Below are positions 1 through 11,107 of a DNA stretch of 64,000 bases, piece after piece (the first letter of the stretch is position 1; every line of letters begins with the position of its first letter). A program made the position numbers and the translations under genes. The stretch covers positions 1 to 64,000 of the forward strand of contig PYST01000105.1 of NCBI GenBank assembly GCA_003049485.1. Direction: 5' to 3'. Source of the stretch: Ophioceras dolichostomum (taxonomy: Eukaryota > Ascomycota > Sordariomycetes > Magnaporthales > Ophioceraceae). The notes beneath the pieces are model-generated. The model saw only the letters and a program-made list of their open reading frames with translations, did no database searches and was not told the origin of the DNA.

Positions 1-1032
1 GGGTTGGCTGCGTTAGATGCATTTTTGACAATTACGTAAGTAGTTTTTACTTATCTAAGCGCACAGCAGTGTGCACCTAGTGGGCGCCCCCACCAACCTC
101 TGCGATTATGTCATCGCAACGAGAGCTGAATCCCAACCAACTGACTGCGACATATCCGCTAACATCCCTTCTTTGAACCTGAGCCCTTAAACTGGTGCTA
201 AGAACTGGTTGCGTTGCCACCTATGGTTTACGGTAAAAGCCGAATTTTTAAAGAGGTAAAGTTGGCGGCTAGGAAAATATATTCTTGACTATCGCACAAT
301 GGCACGAGGCCCAGGTTTGATGAGTGAGAATCATCAGCCGATTTCAGGGGCTATTATTCCACGCGCCCGGCAAGGCATGCTCGAACGTTTTGCTATAGTG
401 TTGTTCTGGCGTCTCCCTTACAGCTCGGCTCCCCGCATAGATCTACCACTGCATAGGTAGGCAATATTCATCTCATCACCCTGACCATCGGTAGACATCA
501 AGTCTCGTCCACTGAGCCTCGAAAATCTTGCCAAAGCATCGCCAATCTGTAAGTAACTACCTCCCTAGAGGAGCAAGGCTCCTTCAACCACATGTTTCCA
601 ACGAGTCCCGAAGCGCCGAGTGGGACGTCCTACGTGTATAGTGCTAGCTTCCAGTTTTCCACAATACCCCGGTAGGGGCTGAGCTAGCTCCCTACTGTAC
701 TGCTGTTTTCTTTTCTCTTCCCGTTGTTCTTTTGCTTTTATGGGTTTCCCCAACGCCAAACGCCAGGTTTTCATCTGAAAAAGCAATATGTCCAGGCCAG
801 TTCTGCAGTGCATATGTACTCGATACTCATCATATGCGGCAATTTTAACATGAACGAGCATTCTCTCTCAGCAGCCAGCAGCACATGCTTTCTGCACTGC
901 CTTCCCCTTTCAATGGGAAAGAACCGAACTGCTAGAAAATCGGACACTGCTGTGTCTAGCAATGTGGCAATGACGGCTTCTTTGGCTCCAAGGGCATACA
1001 GCACGAGCTGGTTAGTGCGGTCGTCCGGTCGG
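1..1032. other. Intergenic, no gene seen
   Basis: No reading frame here looks like a conserved protein. The right end is the downstream flank of the Gag-like gene on the minus strand. I looked for a long terminal repeat matching the 3.6-4.9 kb flank on the other side of that gene and did not see one by eye. Confidence 0.5.
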
Positions 1033-3571
1033 TTACTGCCGCCGATACGCCTTCTTCATGTCGGCGAAGCAGAACCTTTTCTTCGGGGGCGCCGGTGCCG
1101 CCGGCGGGACGTTCTCACCGTCTGGGACCTTGCGCTTGGGGGCGGCCGCCGCGCTCGGGTAATCTGCGTTTTTTATTTTCAGCATTGTGGTCATTTTTGC
1201 TTCTTCAACGCGAGCGTAGCCTAAGGTGGACGGGGAGTAACGGTATCAGAGATGCAACCATCCGGTCTATCCCTTTCGTTGTACGATGCCGGAGAGAAGG
1301 GCATTGTTGAAAGCGGACGACGGCTTTGGCACATGTTAACTTACCAGCTACAAACATAGACTCTGGGTCGTAAGATGGAGATCGTCTGGTAACTGAGGAA
1401 ATTTGAGGGCTCTGTGAGATGCTGCGGCTAGCCGCAGGCGGTGCAGTCTGGTTCGTAGGAGGAATCCTTGGGGGAACGGAGGGGGTGTGTTGAGTCTGCG
1501 CCGTCACCTCCATTGGAGCCAAAGGAGCCATCGGAGCCATCGGAGCCACAGGAGCCATAGGAGCACGGACACTCGGCGTGGTCACTGACACTCGCCTTCC
1601 GAACTCAAGCGACACGGAGGAGCGAGGACTGGGCTCACTCGACGGCACAGGGGCGGGAGCCTTGGTTAACTCAGGGGCTGCTGTGCTCGTTGTTCCCACG
1701 CGTGGCCGGTCTGGGAGCTGAGATAGCCGTGGGGGAGCAGGGGAGGCCAGGGTCGAAGCAGATAGGTCTGGAAGCTTGGGCGGTCCTGGCTGTCCCGGGG
1801 GTCCCGGCTTGGTTGTTTTCTCAGCTGGTGATTCCGACATCCTGGGAAGTCCTCCGGTAGCAAGGGAGGTGCTCGTAGCTGGAGGTAGACTAGTCGTCGC
1901 TTCCGATAGGTTAGAGGCAGGAGTATTGGCTGCCTTCGGTAGATCGACGACAATGACCGTTTTAGGCGGCTCCGGTACAGCAGGGACGGCATGACTGGCT
2001 ATCCCAGTCCCGGCCAGAATAGATGCAGGACCATTGGCCGCCTGCGGGTGCGGGAAAGGGGCCGCCATAGGCGGTTCCGGTGCAGGGATAGCAGGTCCAG
2101 CAGGAACAGCAGGCGCTATAGAGACTGCAGGGGCTGCAGGAGCTGCCAGGCTGACTAGTCCAGTTCCGGCCAGAATGGATGGATCAACCCGGAGCTCCTC
2201 GAGGAACTTGATGGCCTGGAACTTGGCTTTGGCCTCCTCCATTGCGGCGGTAGCAGACCGGTGTTCCAGAGGGGGAGCACCTGATTCTGGCCTTTTCGTC
2301 GTGATGGTCCCTAAATCGGGCTCTTGACGGTCGTCGGTCGGTCTCAGATCAACGGAACCTTCCCCTCGAGGTGGCTGCTCACTCTTTACGCTAATATCCT
2401 CGCGCAAAGAAGCTGCTACCACCTCGGACTTTTGATCTTTCTGATATTCGTGGCCCTTTCGCTGCACTCGCAGACTATCCTGGGAATCCCGACGGCCAGG
2501 ATCCTGCCTCTTCGACTCCAGTTGGCGCGACGGCGAATCCTCTCTCTCCACCTCCTGAGGTGGCGGAGACATAGGGGGACTTTGCTTGGCCAATTTGACG
2601 TCGCGCATGTCTTGGTCGTCCGAGCCACGGCGTGGTTGAGGATCAGCCAGTCCACGGATCCTGAAATCCATTGGAGGACTGAAGCGTCCACTGCTGGCAT
2701 CCTTCCGGTCATCATCGCCTTCAGGGGTGCCACCGCGACTGAATCTCTTCCATCCCTTCGGCCGATACTGCTCTGGGTGGTCGACGAAGCAGTCCTCGGG
2801 GCGATGACCCCGATGGTTGCAGGTGCCCGGCTTCCTGCTATCAAAGGGTACCTTGATGCTTCGACCGACCGTGTCGCTGGGAATCCTCTTGGGGGTGTTT
2901 TTGTTGCTGGGTTTTGCCCTGGGGCTCGCTCCCTTGGGCAAGTTTTGTGGAAGTGCCCCGGACTTGAGTTGGACCTCGTGCAAAGTAAGGGCTTGATCGA
3001 ATCTCAGAGACCTCCGCGCCTCCCTGACCCAGTCCTCGTGTTCCTGCGGTGACCCCACGACCCCGTCCAGGTAAAACGTGAGGAAATCTTCGTTGCTCAG
3101 CTCCGACCCAAACCTCAAGAGTTTGTTGCGGAGCGCGTTGAACCGGTTCGCGTAGTTGCCGAGATTTTCGCCATGACCGAAGCGGATCGACCTGATGGCC
3201 TCCAGTGGCTGTACCCGATCCGCTGCGAGTGCCGGGTCTCCGGGGTTGTTGTTTCTGGAAGTGTATTCGTTAAACCAGTCCCAGAGCCTCGTCCAGATGG
3301 CCTGAGGCCAGTCCTCCCCGCGGAGCACGTCGACCTCGAGCGAGCGGGACACACTGCGTCGCAAGATGACAGAGGCGAAGCAAATGTCGCGCATGAGGTC
3401 CGTTTTGACACGCTCCCTGCTGAGCCTGTCCTCTCTGATGGCGAGCACATGATCAAGGCTCAGTTTGGTGAGATGCCTTTTCATGTCAACCCGCCAGTCT
3501 TCCCAGTCGCGTGGCTCGCGTAGGACTGGACTGATTTGGAGCGAGTCCAATCCTCCTTCGAAACGGGACAT
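1033..3571 (-). CDS. Retrotransposon Gag-like protein with a spliced nuclear-signal tail
   Basis: Exons 3571-1345 and 1220-1033; the 124-nt intron runs from a GTAAGT donor to a CTTAG acceptor. Splicing gives about 804 aa; without it the frame runs on to a stop at 1205. Residues 1-210 are helical and resemble the Gag region of LTR elements, including a W-DWF stretch near residue 97 and FNALRNKLLRFG near 144. A zinc-knuckle remnant at 251-261 keeps the C-x3-GH-x4-C part, but the first Cys of a CCHC box is Pro. Residues 300-740 are Pro/Ala/Ser-rich and disordered, with a degenerate APM repeat. The second exon adds the basic motifs PKRKV and PPKKR, which look like a nuclear localisation signal. 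No protease, integrase or reverse transcriptase lies nearby, so this is a stand-alone gag-derived gene or an element remnant. The Gag assignment is by pattern only. Confidence 0.6.
1514..1566. repeat. 9-bp minisatellite inside the Gag-like gene
   Basis: Degenerate tandem copies of GGAGCCATC keep the reading frame and encode the repeated Ala-Pro-Met/Leu/Val triplet of the minus-strand protein. Confidence 0.75.
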
Positions 3572-4960
3572 CGGAAGATCCGGTTAGGTCGTGCAGGGGT
3601 TAAAACGCGGTCGGTCATGTGAAAAAGGTCTGCTTTTCCTCTGTACATGATTTTCGAGCGATCTCCCCCTTTGGTTTAGAGGCAATTGCTTCGGATGTGT
3701 TCCGGAGCAATCGTAAGGAATGGGGAGGAAAGGGAGCGACAAGGTGACGCGTTGCATTTATCTGAAGGAATTTGCGGTGGGCCGATCACATGTGCCCCCA
3801 CGCTAGCCCTGAAACAGCACGGTCATGATCACCAAAAGTACGACCAAGCGGCAACAAACGGGTTCCTCCCCCCGGCAGATATCAAACAAGAATCCCGAAG
3901 AATCGTACATTGATTCACGGAATTCATCTCGTGAGAAAAGGGCGACTGCAGCTCAACTCAAGTTCGAAAGTACCTATTCATCTCGCAACAGGGCACATAC
4001 CAGTCGGCGCCGAACACCCAGGGGCCATCAAGTGGAGATCACGTGCCTGGAGCACTCGCTCACTCACCGTCTTGGAAGGTCGACGAGAGTTAGTCGGTAG
4101 GAAATCGAATGAAAATCAGAGTGGCATGCCGGCTGTTAGTGAGCAGAAGCTCAGTGAATAGACTGCGAACGAACATGCATGGGCTAGCAACTTGCTATAT
4201 GCAACGACTCGAAGACGCCCAATGGTCACTGAAGAGGGGTGGTAACACAATACTACCCTGGGTACCGAGGTGGTAGGTACCGCATGCACGGCTTACCTAT
4301 TAAGGGCCATAAGTGCCATAAATATGCACTTAGTAGGTACCTAAGCTAGTCTGTAAGGCTGTTTGCAATTTCGCCGCAGCAATAAATTGGTAGCGGTCCT
4401 GAAGAAGTGTCCAGATTATTAGTACAAACAGAAAGCAGAATAGAACACGGAAAATCTTTTTTCACTCTGAAATTCTGTGCGTGAAATGTCGGACTTCCCG
4501 GCCAAGATCCCGAGGATTCGGTGTCCCGGCCGGCTCAGGAGGCCGGGTGTTGGTGAAGGTCAACATAAGTCCGTGCCGCATTCCGGCCAGCCAAAGTACT
4601 GGCCCATTGCCTGCACAGAAACTGTAGGCCAACACCGGTCGGCCGGGTCTTCCTATCCGCTTATTCAGGGCCCTGGACCACCAAGCCGGCCCGGTACCAC
4701 ACGGTCTATTAAAAGGGACTGCCGGCCCTCGTTCAGATCCATCCCTTCGGTTCAAAGTCGTCTTTTCGTTGTTTTTCACTCCTGAGCACTGGGATCTACT
4801 ACTTTCGTTGATCCCGTTCTGCGTCTCTGCCTCACTGCTCAGGCACCCATCGCACTGGCACATCCTTGGTCTCCGTGGTTTCCCTGATTGTTGATGAATT
4901 ACTACCGTTATTATTAAGTTCACAAGCGGTCGGTAGTAACAGAAAGCATCCGTCCCCACA
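3572..4960. other. Intergenic between divergent genes
   Basis: This stretch separates the start of the Gag-like gene (minus) from the start of the unknown gene at 4961 (plus), so it should hold both promoters. A perfect TAGGTACCTA palindrome lies at 4334-4343. Short open frames here show no recognisable protein. Confidence 0.5.
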
Positions 4961-6256
4961 ATGCCTTCATACACAAGTCCAATGCCCACCTTCTCAGGGC
5001 CGTGCTCGCCCTTCGCTGCCATCGGCGGCCTTTCGTCCTCCTCCTTCTCCTCCTCGCCGTTCGCCTCCCTGCGCGGCGGCTCGCCCCGCGTCCAGGGCAC
5101 GCCCGTGTCGTTCGCGTCGCCCACGCCCCCCAAGTGGCTCACCCACCTGGAGAGGGACCTGCTGACGGACGTGGACGTCGACAGCGAGCAGAGGGACATG
5201 CTCGTCATCCTGCGCGCCCTCCTGGAGGCGGGCAGGGGGGAGGACGCCGCCAGGGTCGCGGGCGAGGCGTGCCAGAGGATCAGGGACTACTTCACCGAGG
5301 TGTACCTGCCGTCGTTCCCGAGGGCCGAGGAGCTGCGCGGCCAGGCGCTCCAGGGGGTCATCAACGAGGTCGCCAACCTGATCTTCGAGCTCGGTGCCGA
5401 GGTGCCGTTCCCGGGCCGCGAACACGATAGGCTTGCCCACCTGCTTCTTGAATTCAAGAGGGTTGGACCTCAGGCTTTCGGTGTTGAGGTGCGTCCCGCT
5501 TCGCTTGTAGTCGTTCTCCGGGCTGTATGAGCCTGCTAACTCGTTCTCTTCTTCATACAGGATGACCCGGACTTCGTCATTTACGACGAGGCAATGAACA
5601 CAGCTATTGAGAACTGGGACAAGTATCCAAGTAAGTCTCACGCTGCCTCAGTCCGCTCACAAGCTATTGTTGCAACCTAGTGATGCTAACATGTAGCGAT
5701 CCCACTCTCAGTTCCCAAACAAACGGACTGGAACCTCCGGGAGCGCTGCGACTTCGCCATCCACATCATGACGCTCTTCGCCCGCCTCCTCGAGGGCAAC
5801 GTCGGCGTCACGCGCCTCCCGCTCATCGCAGCCCGCCAAATCACCGAGGGTGTCCGACCTCGCGGTGGCGAGGACGAGCAACAGCACGGCCAACACCCCA
5901 AGTCGCCTCTCAAGTCGCCCATGTCGCCTATGGAGTTCCCCCGGTGGTGCAGGGGTGCTATCGCCGCGCAGTTCATCCTGATCTCCGGCGAGGTCCTCGC
6001 CAAGTACGTCTCGGATCCCACCATCCCCCCCGTGGAGGGTCTCGGCCCGGACGAGTGGAAGGACTGGGCTCTGGGCTTCCAGGAGCTTGCGGAGGCCACC
6101 TCTCCGCACGCGAAGTGGGGTTTGAAGCGGGATCTGGCGAGGGCGCACGAGAGGATGGTTGAGCTGTTGCCGGAGCTGTTCCCCGAGGAGGAGTCGACTG
6201 AGGAGCAACATTCAGGGAGGGAATGCTACTCCGAGTCGGATGATTATTCGGAGTGA
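4961..6256 (+). CDS. Protein of unknown function (three exons)
   Basis: Exons 4961-5488, 5561-5630 and 5712-6256 give about 380 aa. The introns use GTGCGT...CAG and GTAAGT...CAG; the second has a GCTAAC branch site 21 nt before the chosen acceptor. An in-frame alternative acceptor at 5696 would add five residues but lies too close to that branch. The first 60 residues are Ser/Pro/Gly-rich. The body, from about residue 65, is helical and soluble-looking, with conserved-type stretches such as WNLRERCDFAIHIM, and the tail is Glu/Ser-rich. There is no signal peptide or membrane segment. It recalls small fungal families of unknown function such as DUF3632, but I cannot confirm that. The start has a good context (CCCACAATG). 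Confidence 0.8.
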
Positions 6257-7933
6257 AGGGGGCGGATTCCTTCGCTACTTAATAATTATATGTCCCGCCG
6301 TTAGCCTTTCTTGCCTCTGCTTCTGTACCACTTGCGTGATAAATGCATTTTCCTCAAATAGAATAACCCCTCGAATCTCTCCATGGATGGATGAATGAGT
6401 TACGCGGTCGGGGCAAATAAGATAATTCGACCAAACTCTTCCCAGTGACCATTCAGATGCACCGAACAGCGAGAAAGCTACTCGCACCGATCAGGATCTA
6501 TGCAAGATATATCCCCTGCCGCAGGTTGGGAGCCCATCAGAGGCTGAAGGCAGAGCCGCTCGCTTGTTCACCGCCGCGACTCACGAGCACTGCATTTAAG
6601 CTCTCCCGACCACATCAACTCTACCACTGGTATGCCGTCGCTGGATCCGGGCCTTCGATGATGTGGTCATTATCTTGGCGTCGGCGATTTCGACATCCTC
6701 ATCAGAATAGGGCTCATCAGTGGAGGGTCGAGCGCCAGCTAGCCACTGCGTCCGTTGGCTTCATGCAGCATGATCCACTAACAGCGCTGCCTACTCGTTT
6801 TTTTCCCTATAAAATTCTCGTGATCTGAATATAGTTGGGCGAGCGCTCGTGTTCCGCGGTTGCGTCAGTCGAAGCGTTGCACGATCCTGCGCGCATCAGT
6901 CCGTCAGCGGCTCAGAATCACTCTCAAAATGGCAAGAACTGCGGCGTTAAGGAGATTAACAAAGAAGAAGGCACAGTTGCTGTTGGGCCCGCGGTGGAAA
7001 TTCCGCACAAGGACCAGGCAGAAATACCCACCCTTGACTGAGGTTGATTGATGCTGATGTGTTGGCCCTGGGCGGGAATATTTCCGCGGTCACAATTCCG
7101 CATCATCACAGGGGCTTAGCTGAGCACAACTGAGACTTGGCTGGGATCAAATTGCGGCGCAACTCGACGCCTAATCTGGACGGACTGCGGCGCAAACAAG
7201 CACCTTGATACAGCCCTAAACCTTAATCATCCCCAGCTGCAAGGAGCCTCACATCGCCTGGTTCCAGGATGCTGGATGTAAGACGATCGAACAATTGCTC
7301 CGGATGTTCTGAAAGGGCCAAGAGGCTCCATTTCGTGTTCATCAGGGAATATGGAGTTTGGCAGGCAGCTTGTCGGCGCGGAATTTACAACGTTTCACAT
7401 TGTGTTCTCTGCTTCCAAATCCTTCTCCTGTGAAGGGATCTGTCACATGGAGAAAGAAAAACAGCCCTCTGGCGCCGAAGCTGAGCCGCGCTACCAGCCC
7501 CTGTCTTGCTCGAGCTGGGGGAGCTCCTTTGTGTGTGTGTTATTAGCGGAATCAACCCGATGGCCTTGGGCCTTATCCCCCGGTTTGGACTTTTACGTCC
7601 CCAAACTGCGCCACCACGACCACGACGACACCGACCAGGGAGCGCATCAGTGAGGTCTTGGCTCAGCACGCGAGGGCTACAACAAAAGGACCTTGTTGCA
7701 CTCTATCCGTACTTCATTGTATATATAATCCATGATGTCTGCTGGCTTCATTCATCTTTCATAATCTGAGTAAAGGAGCACCGGCTTGTCTCTATCTGAA
7801 GTTATCACCCACAGCCGCAGAGGCAGATCGAGTCCCCTGAACCGTATCCATCCCCTTTTGCTCGCCGAGCTTGGGTACCTACCTACACAATATTTACTCC
7901 TCCGGCTTCGACAAGCCACCCGCACAACACACA
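6257..7933. other. Intergenic, no gene seen
   Basis: It holds the 3' flank of the upstream gene and the promoter and leader of the RTA1-like gene. Short open frames have no codon pattern or motif I can support. Confidence 0.5.
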
Positions 7934-9231
7934 ATGGCGACGACAACATCAACAACACCAACAGCCACCGAGACCCCGTCACCATCGGGCGTCTACGACG
8001 CAGAAAAGAACTGCTACTCAGCCGTGCCCGGCAAGAACGGCTACGTGCCCCTGGGCTCCTGCAACTCCTACTACAACTTCGAGCCCCGCCTCGCCCCCGC
8101 CGTCGCGACGGCCACCATCTTCGGCATCCTGACCGTCTCGCACCTCGTCCTCGCCATCCTCCACAAGAAGCCCTACGCGTGGGTCCTCATCATGGGCGCC
8201 GCCTGGGAGACGCTCGCCTTCGCGCTCAACGCGGCGGGCTCCCAGGACCAGCAGAACATCGCCTACGCGACGAGCCACATCGTGCTGTACCTCCTGGCTC
8301 CGCTGTGGATCAACGGGTTCGTGTACATGACCTTCGGCAGGATGGTGCACTTCTTCCTGCCGGAGCAGAAGGTGATGATAAAGGCGTCCTGGATGTCGGG
8401 CATCTTCATCTCGGCCGACATCCTGACGTTCATTATCCAGGGCGTCGGCGGCGTCATGGCCACGCCGGGGGCCGACGCCGACACGATCAAGTTGGGGCTG
8501 AGGCTGTACCTGGTGGGTCTGGGCGTGCAGGAGGGCTTCATCGTCGTGTTCCTCGTGCTCATGCTCGTGTTTCACTGGAAGCGGCTGCAGCTTGATAAGG
8601 TGGGCGTGGCGACTACGTACCCGGAAGGATCGCCGAAGAAGGCGTGGAAGTCACTGCAGTTTGCTATGTATGCCGTGCTTGTGTTGATAAGTGTAAGTGT
8701 GGAACTGCCATGATCGCTCCAACTCCTCCCTTTCTATTCCCCCCCCCCCCCTTCCTTATCCATCCAGGGCCTCAAGCCGTATTACCCAGTACTCACATTT
8801 TATAACCCCACACACAACCACAGATCCGCATCTTCTTCCGCATCGCCGAGTTCGCAGGCGGAATCGAGCCGTCCAACCCAATCCCCTTCCACGAGGAGTA
8901 CTCGTACTCCCTCGACGCCTTCCCCATGATGGTGTGCCTCCTCATCCTGACCGTATTCCACCCTGGCCGCGTCATCACCGGCCCAGGGTCGTCGTTCCCG
9001 ACCCGCAAGGAGAAGAAGCAGATGAAGCAGGAGAGGAAAGAGGCCAAGGAGAAGCAGAAGCGCGGTGGTGGCGTCGTGGATGGACACATCGAGCTCGGTT
9101 CGATGGCGGCTCCTGGTCAGCAGGGAGGAAGTTACTACTACTCGAGTGGCAGTGGCAGCTCGGACGAGGCGGCGAGGGATGAGCCGCCTTTGAGGGCTGG
9201 GTATGGCGGCGACCCGTGGAGGAATCACTAG
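7934..9231 (+). CDS. RTA1-like seven-helix membrane protein
   Basis: Exons 7934-8692 and 8824-9231 give about 388 aa. The intron begins GTAAGT and contains a run of C. The protein has an outside-facing N-terminus with two Cys (around residues 32 and 47), then seven hydrophobic helices from about residue 55 to 330, and a charged, disordered cytoplasmic tail rich in Lys/Glu and Ser/Gly. The stretches ISADILTFIIQGVGG and, right after the splice, IRIFFRIAEF are the signature of the RTA1 family (RTA1, RSB1, RTM1). Yeast members act in resistance to 7-aminocholesterol and in sphingoid long-chain base export. The substrate of this copy cannot be read from sequence. ATG 7934 is preferred over upstream in-frame codons because of its CACAATGGC context and the family's usual length. 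Confidence 0.9.
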
Positions 9232-9961
9232 ATGGAGGGTTCTCTTGTGTCAACCCAAAAGAGGCAGAATATTCCTAGCACTCACCAAAGAGCGGCTGGG
9301 AAGAAGGCGGGGCCCACCGCCGATGCCTTCACATCGTCGAATGTTTATCTTTTACTTAGGCGCTTGGAGTTCCGGTGGATGGAGGATAACAATTATCTGC
9401 GAGGGACTGAAAAGTACTAGAGCCTAGAGGGGAAATCTCATAAATTCTATGGCTTAATTTGCGGCGGATTTTAAATTTGGCGTTGTTGGTTGGGCTTCAA
9501 GGGGGAAAAAGCAAACACGCGCGTGGTAAACCAATCTGTTGATTCTGATGATGTACAGGGAAGAGTAAAGCTAGTCTACGCGTGAGTAGGAGGAATCGCT
9601 TTGGAGCGATTCCAAGGGGCCCACGTGACCTAAGGTCTGTCGAGGGGGCTGCCTTGGTGACTGAGGCAACTCGTCCACGTGGGTGCACGGAAGTGCACCC
9701 AACCGTTGTTCAACAGGCGTTGTATTTTTGTCTCTTATGCGCCCTATCGATCTTATAAAACCCAATTGGAAATAGAATAATAGCAGGAAGAATTACTAGA
9801 CCCACTTAGATACCTAGGTCGATATCTAAGAGTAATCATCACGGAGAGCCTTGGCTTCTGACAATCTAGTCACAGTCCGCATGGCAACCAGCTGTTGAAA
9901 GACTCCTCCACTGCTCTTCCTGAAGCGAACACGGCACTAAACCGATCTCAGCCCAGCTTAA
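9232..9961. other. Intergenic between convergent genes
   Basis: This is the convergent 3' flank of the RTA1-like gene and the metallopeptidase gene. A cluster of short palindromes lies at 9620-9730, and the motif TACCTAGGT lies near 9811. Confidence 0.5.
9681..9700. repeat. Perfect 8-bp inverted repeat (hairpin)
   Basis: GGGTGCAC at 9681-9688 pairs exactly with GTGCACCC at 9693-9700 around a GGAA loop. It lies between two convergent genes and could fold in RNA or DNA. Function unknown. Confidence 0.7.
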
Positions 9962-11107
9962 CTAACGATACCAGCTCGGATCAGCCGCCGGCCGCACCAA
10001 CTCCGCAACGACCTCACGCACAACCTCCTCCCCTCTCTTCTTCCTCGTGATCGGCACCGGCTGCGAAGTCGAGCTCTTACTCGCCGAGCACCTCCCGCCC
10101 TTCGCAATCCTCCCGCCCAGCTTACTCTTATACAGACCCAGCTGGTGGCCGATCGCCGAAACGTTGGGGTGCACCGACGCCGCACCGCCCGGAACGTTCA
10201 CGTCGAAGATGGCGACGCGTCCCACCTCCGCGAAGTCCTCGCGCAGGTTGTACTCGACGGGACCCCCCGCGTTGGCGGCGTACCAGGTGGGCACGACGCC
10301 GTCGGCGTCGACGGCGGCGCGCCACTCGGCGCCGTAGCTCCAGAAGTCGCCGTAGGGCGTCGGGCTGAGGAACACCCAGTCCAGGACGTGGCTGATCTCG
10401 TGCGCGAGGAGGCCGGGGGAGTCCCAGGAGGACGGATCCTGGATCACGACCGTCGTGCCGTCGGCCCAGGCGATCACGCCGGGCCAGTTGACGGGGATGG
10501 CGACGAAGTTGCTTTTTTGTTTGTGGCCGTCGTGTTAGTTCGGATGTGCAAGTTATGGACTCATGGCCACCGCTCCCGAGATTAGGGACCGTTTAGGTGT
10601 GTAGGGGTTCCATCCACACTTACCCGACTGCCTCGCGCATGCCGACAGGCATACGGCTGATGCCCTGTTCTATTTGTCAGTGGTCCATAGTTTAAAGTTG
10701 AGCTGAGCAAGATAGGGGTACAAGGAGGCACATACCCTAACCAGATCCTGCTCGCTGATGCCCGAGTCGTAGTGGCGGCAGACCACCCAGGGCGTGTCGC
10801 AGTCGTCGAACGTCACGTTGAGCACCTGGAACTTCCAGGGGTCTATCGGCCGGATGATGACGTCCGACGGGCCCGACAGCCCGAACCCCTGGAAGCACGA
10901 CGACGGCACGATGCCCGAGGACCAGGCCGAGGTGCGGATGTTGGGCCAGTCCTTCTGCGGCAGGTTGGCCTTCAGACCGGGATCCATGTCGCTCCACCAG
11001 AACTCGGGCTGGACGATGGGCTTCCAGTCCGACACGGCAGCGGCTGGGGCGGGGAGGAGGAGGGCCGCGAGGGCGGCGATGCCGATGTTGAGAATTTTGG
11101 GGCGCAT
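9962..11107 (-). CDS. Secreted putative zinc metallopeptidase (HExxH)
   Basis: Exons 11107-10736, 10664-10624 (only 41 nt) and 10511-9962 give about 320 aa. The introns start GTATGT and GTAAGT, and the phases fit (0, then 2). The N-terminus is a clear signal peptide: a short basic start, a Leu/Ala core, and an AAA cleavage site near residue 24. Cysteines in the first exon could form disulphides. The third exon carries HEISHVLDW, an HExxH zinc-binding motif, followed about 50 residues later by REDFAEVGR, whose Glu could be the third ligand, as in gluzincin-type peptidases. A basic tail follows. I infer an extracellular metallopeptidase; substrate and family are unassigned. The very short middle exon is easy for gene finders to miss. 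Confidence 0.8.

Noticed and set aside
1..4960. LTRs flanking the Gag-like gene
   Set aside because: No direct repeat with TG...CA ends was seen by eye on the two flanks; a self-alignment would be decisive.
5694..5711. Alternative acceptor at 5696 in the unknown gene
   Set aside because: Only 6 nt after the branch site; the CAG at 5711 is better placed, though both keep frame.
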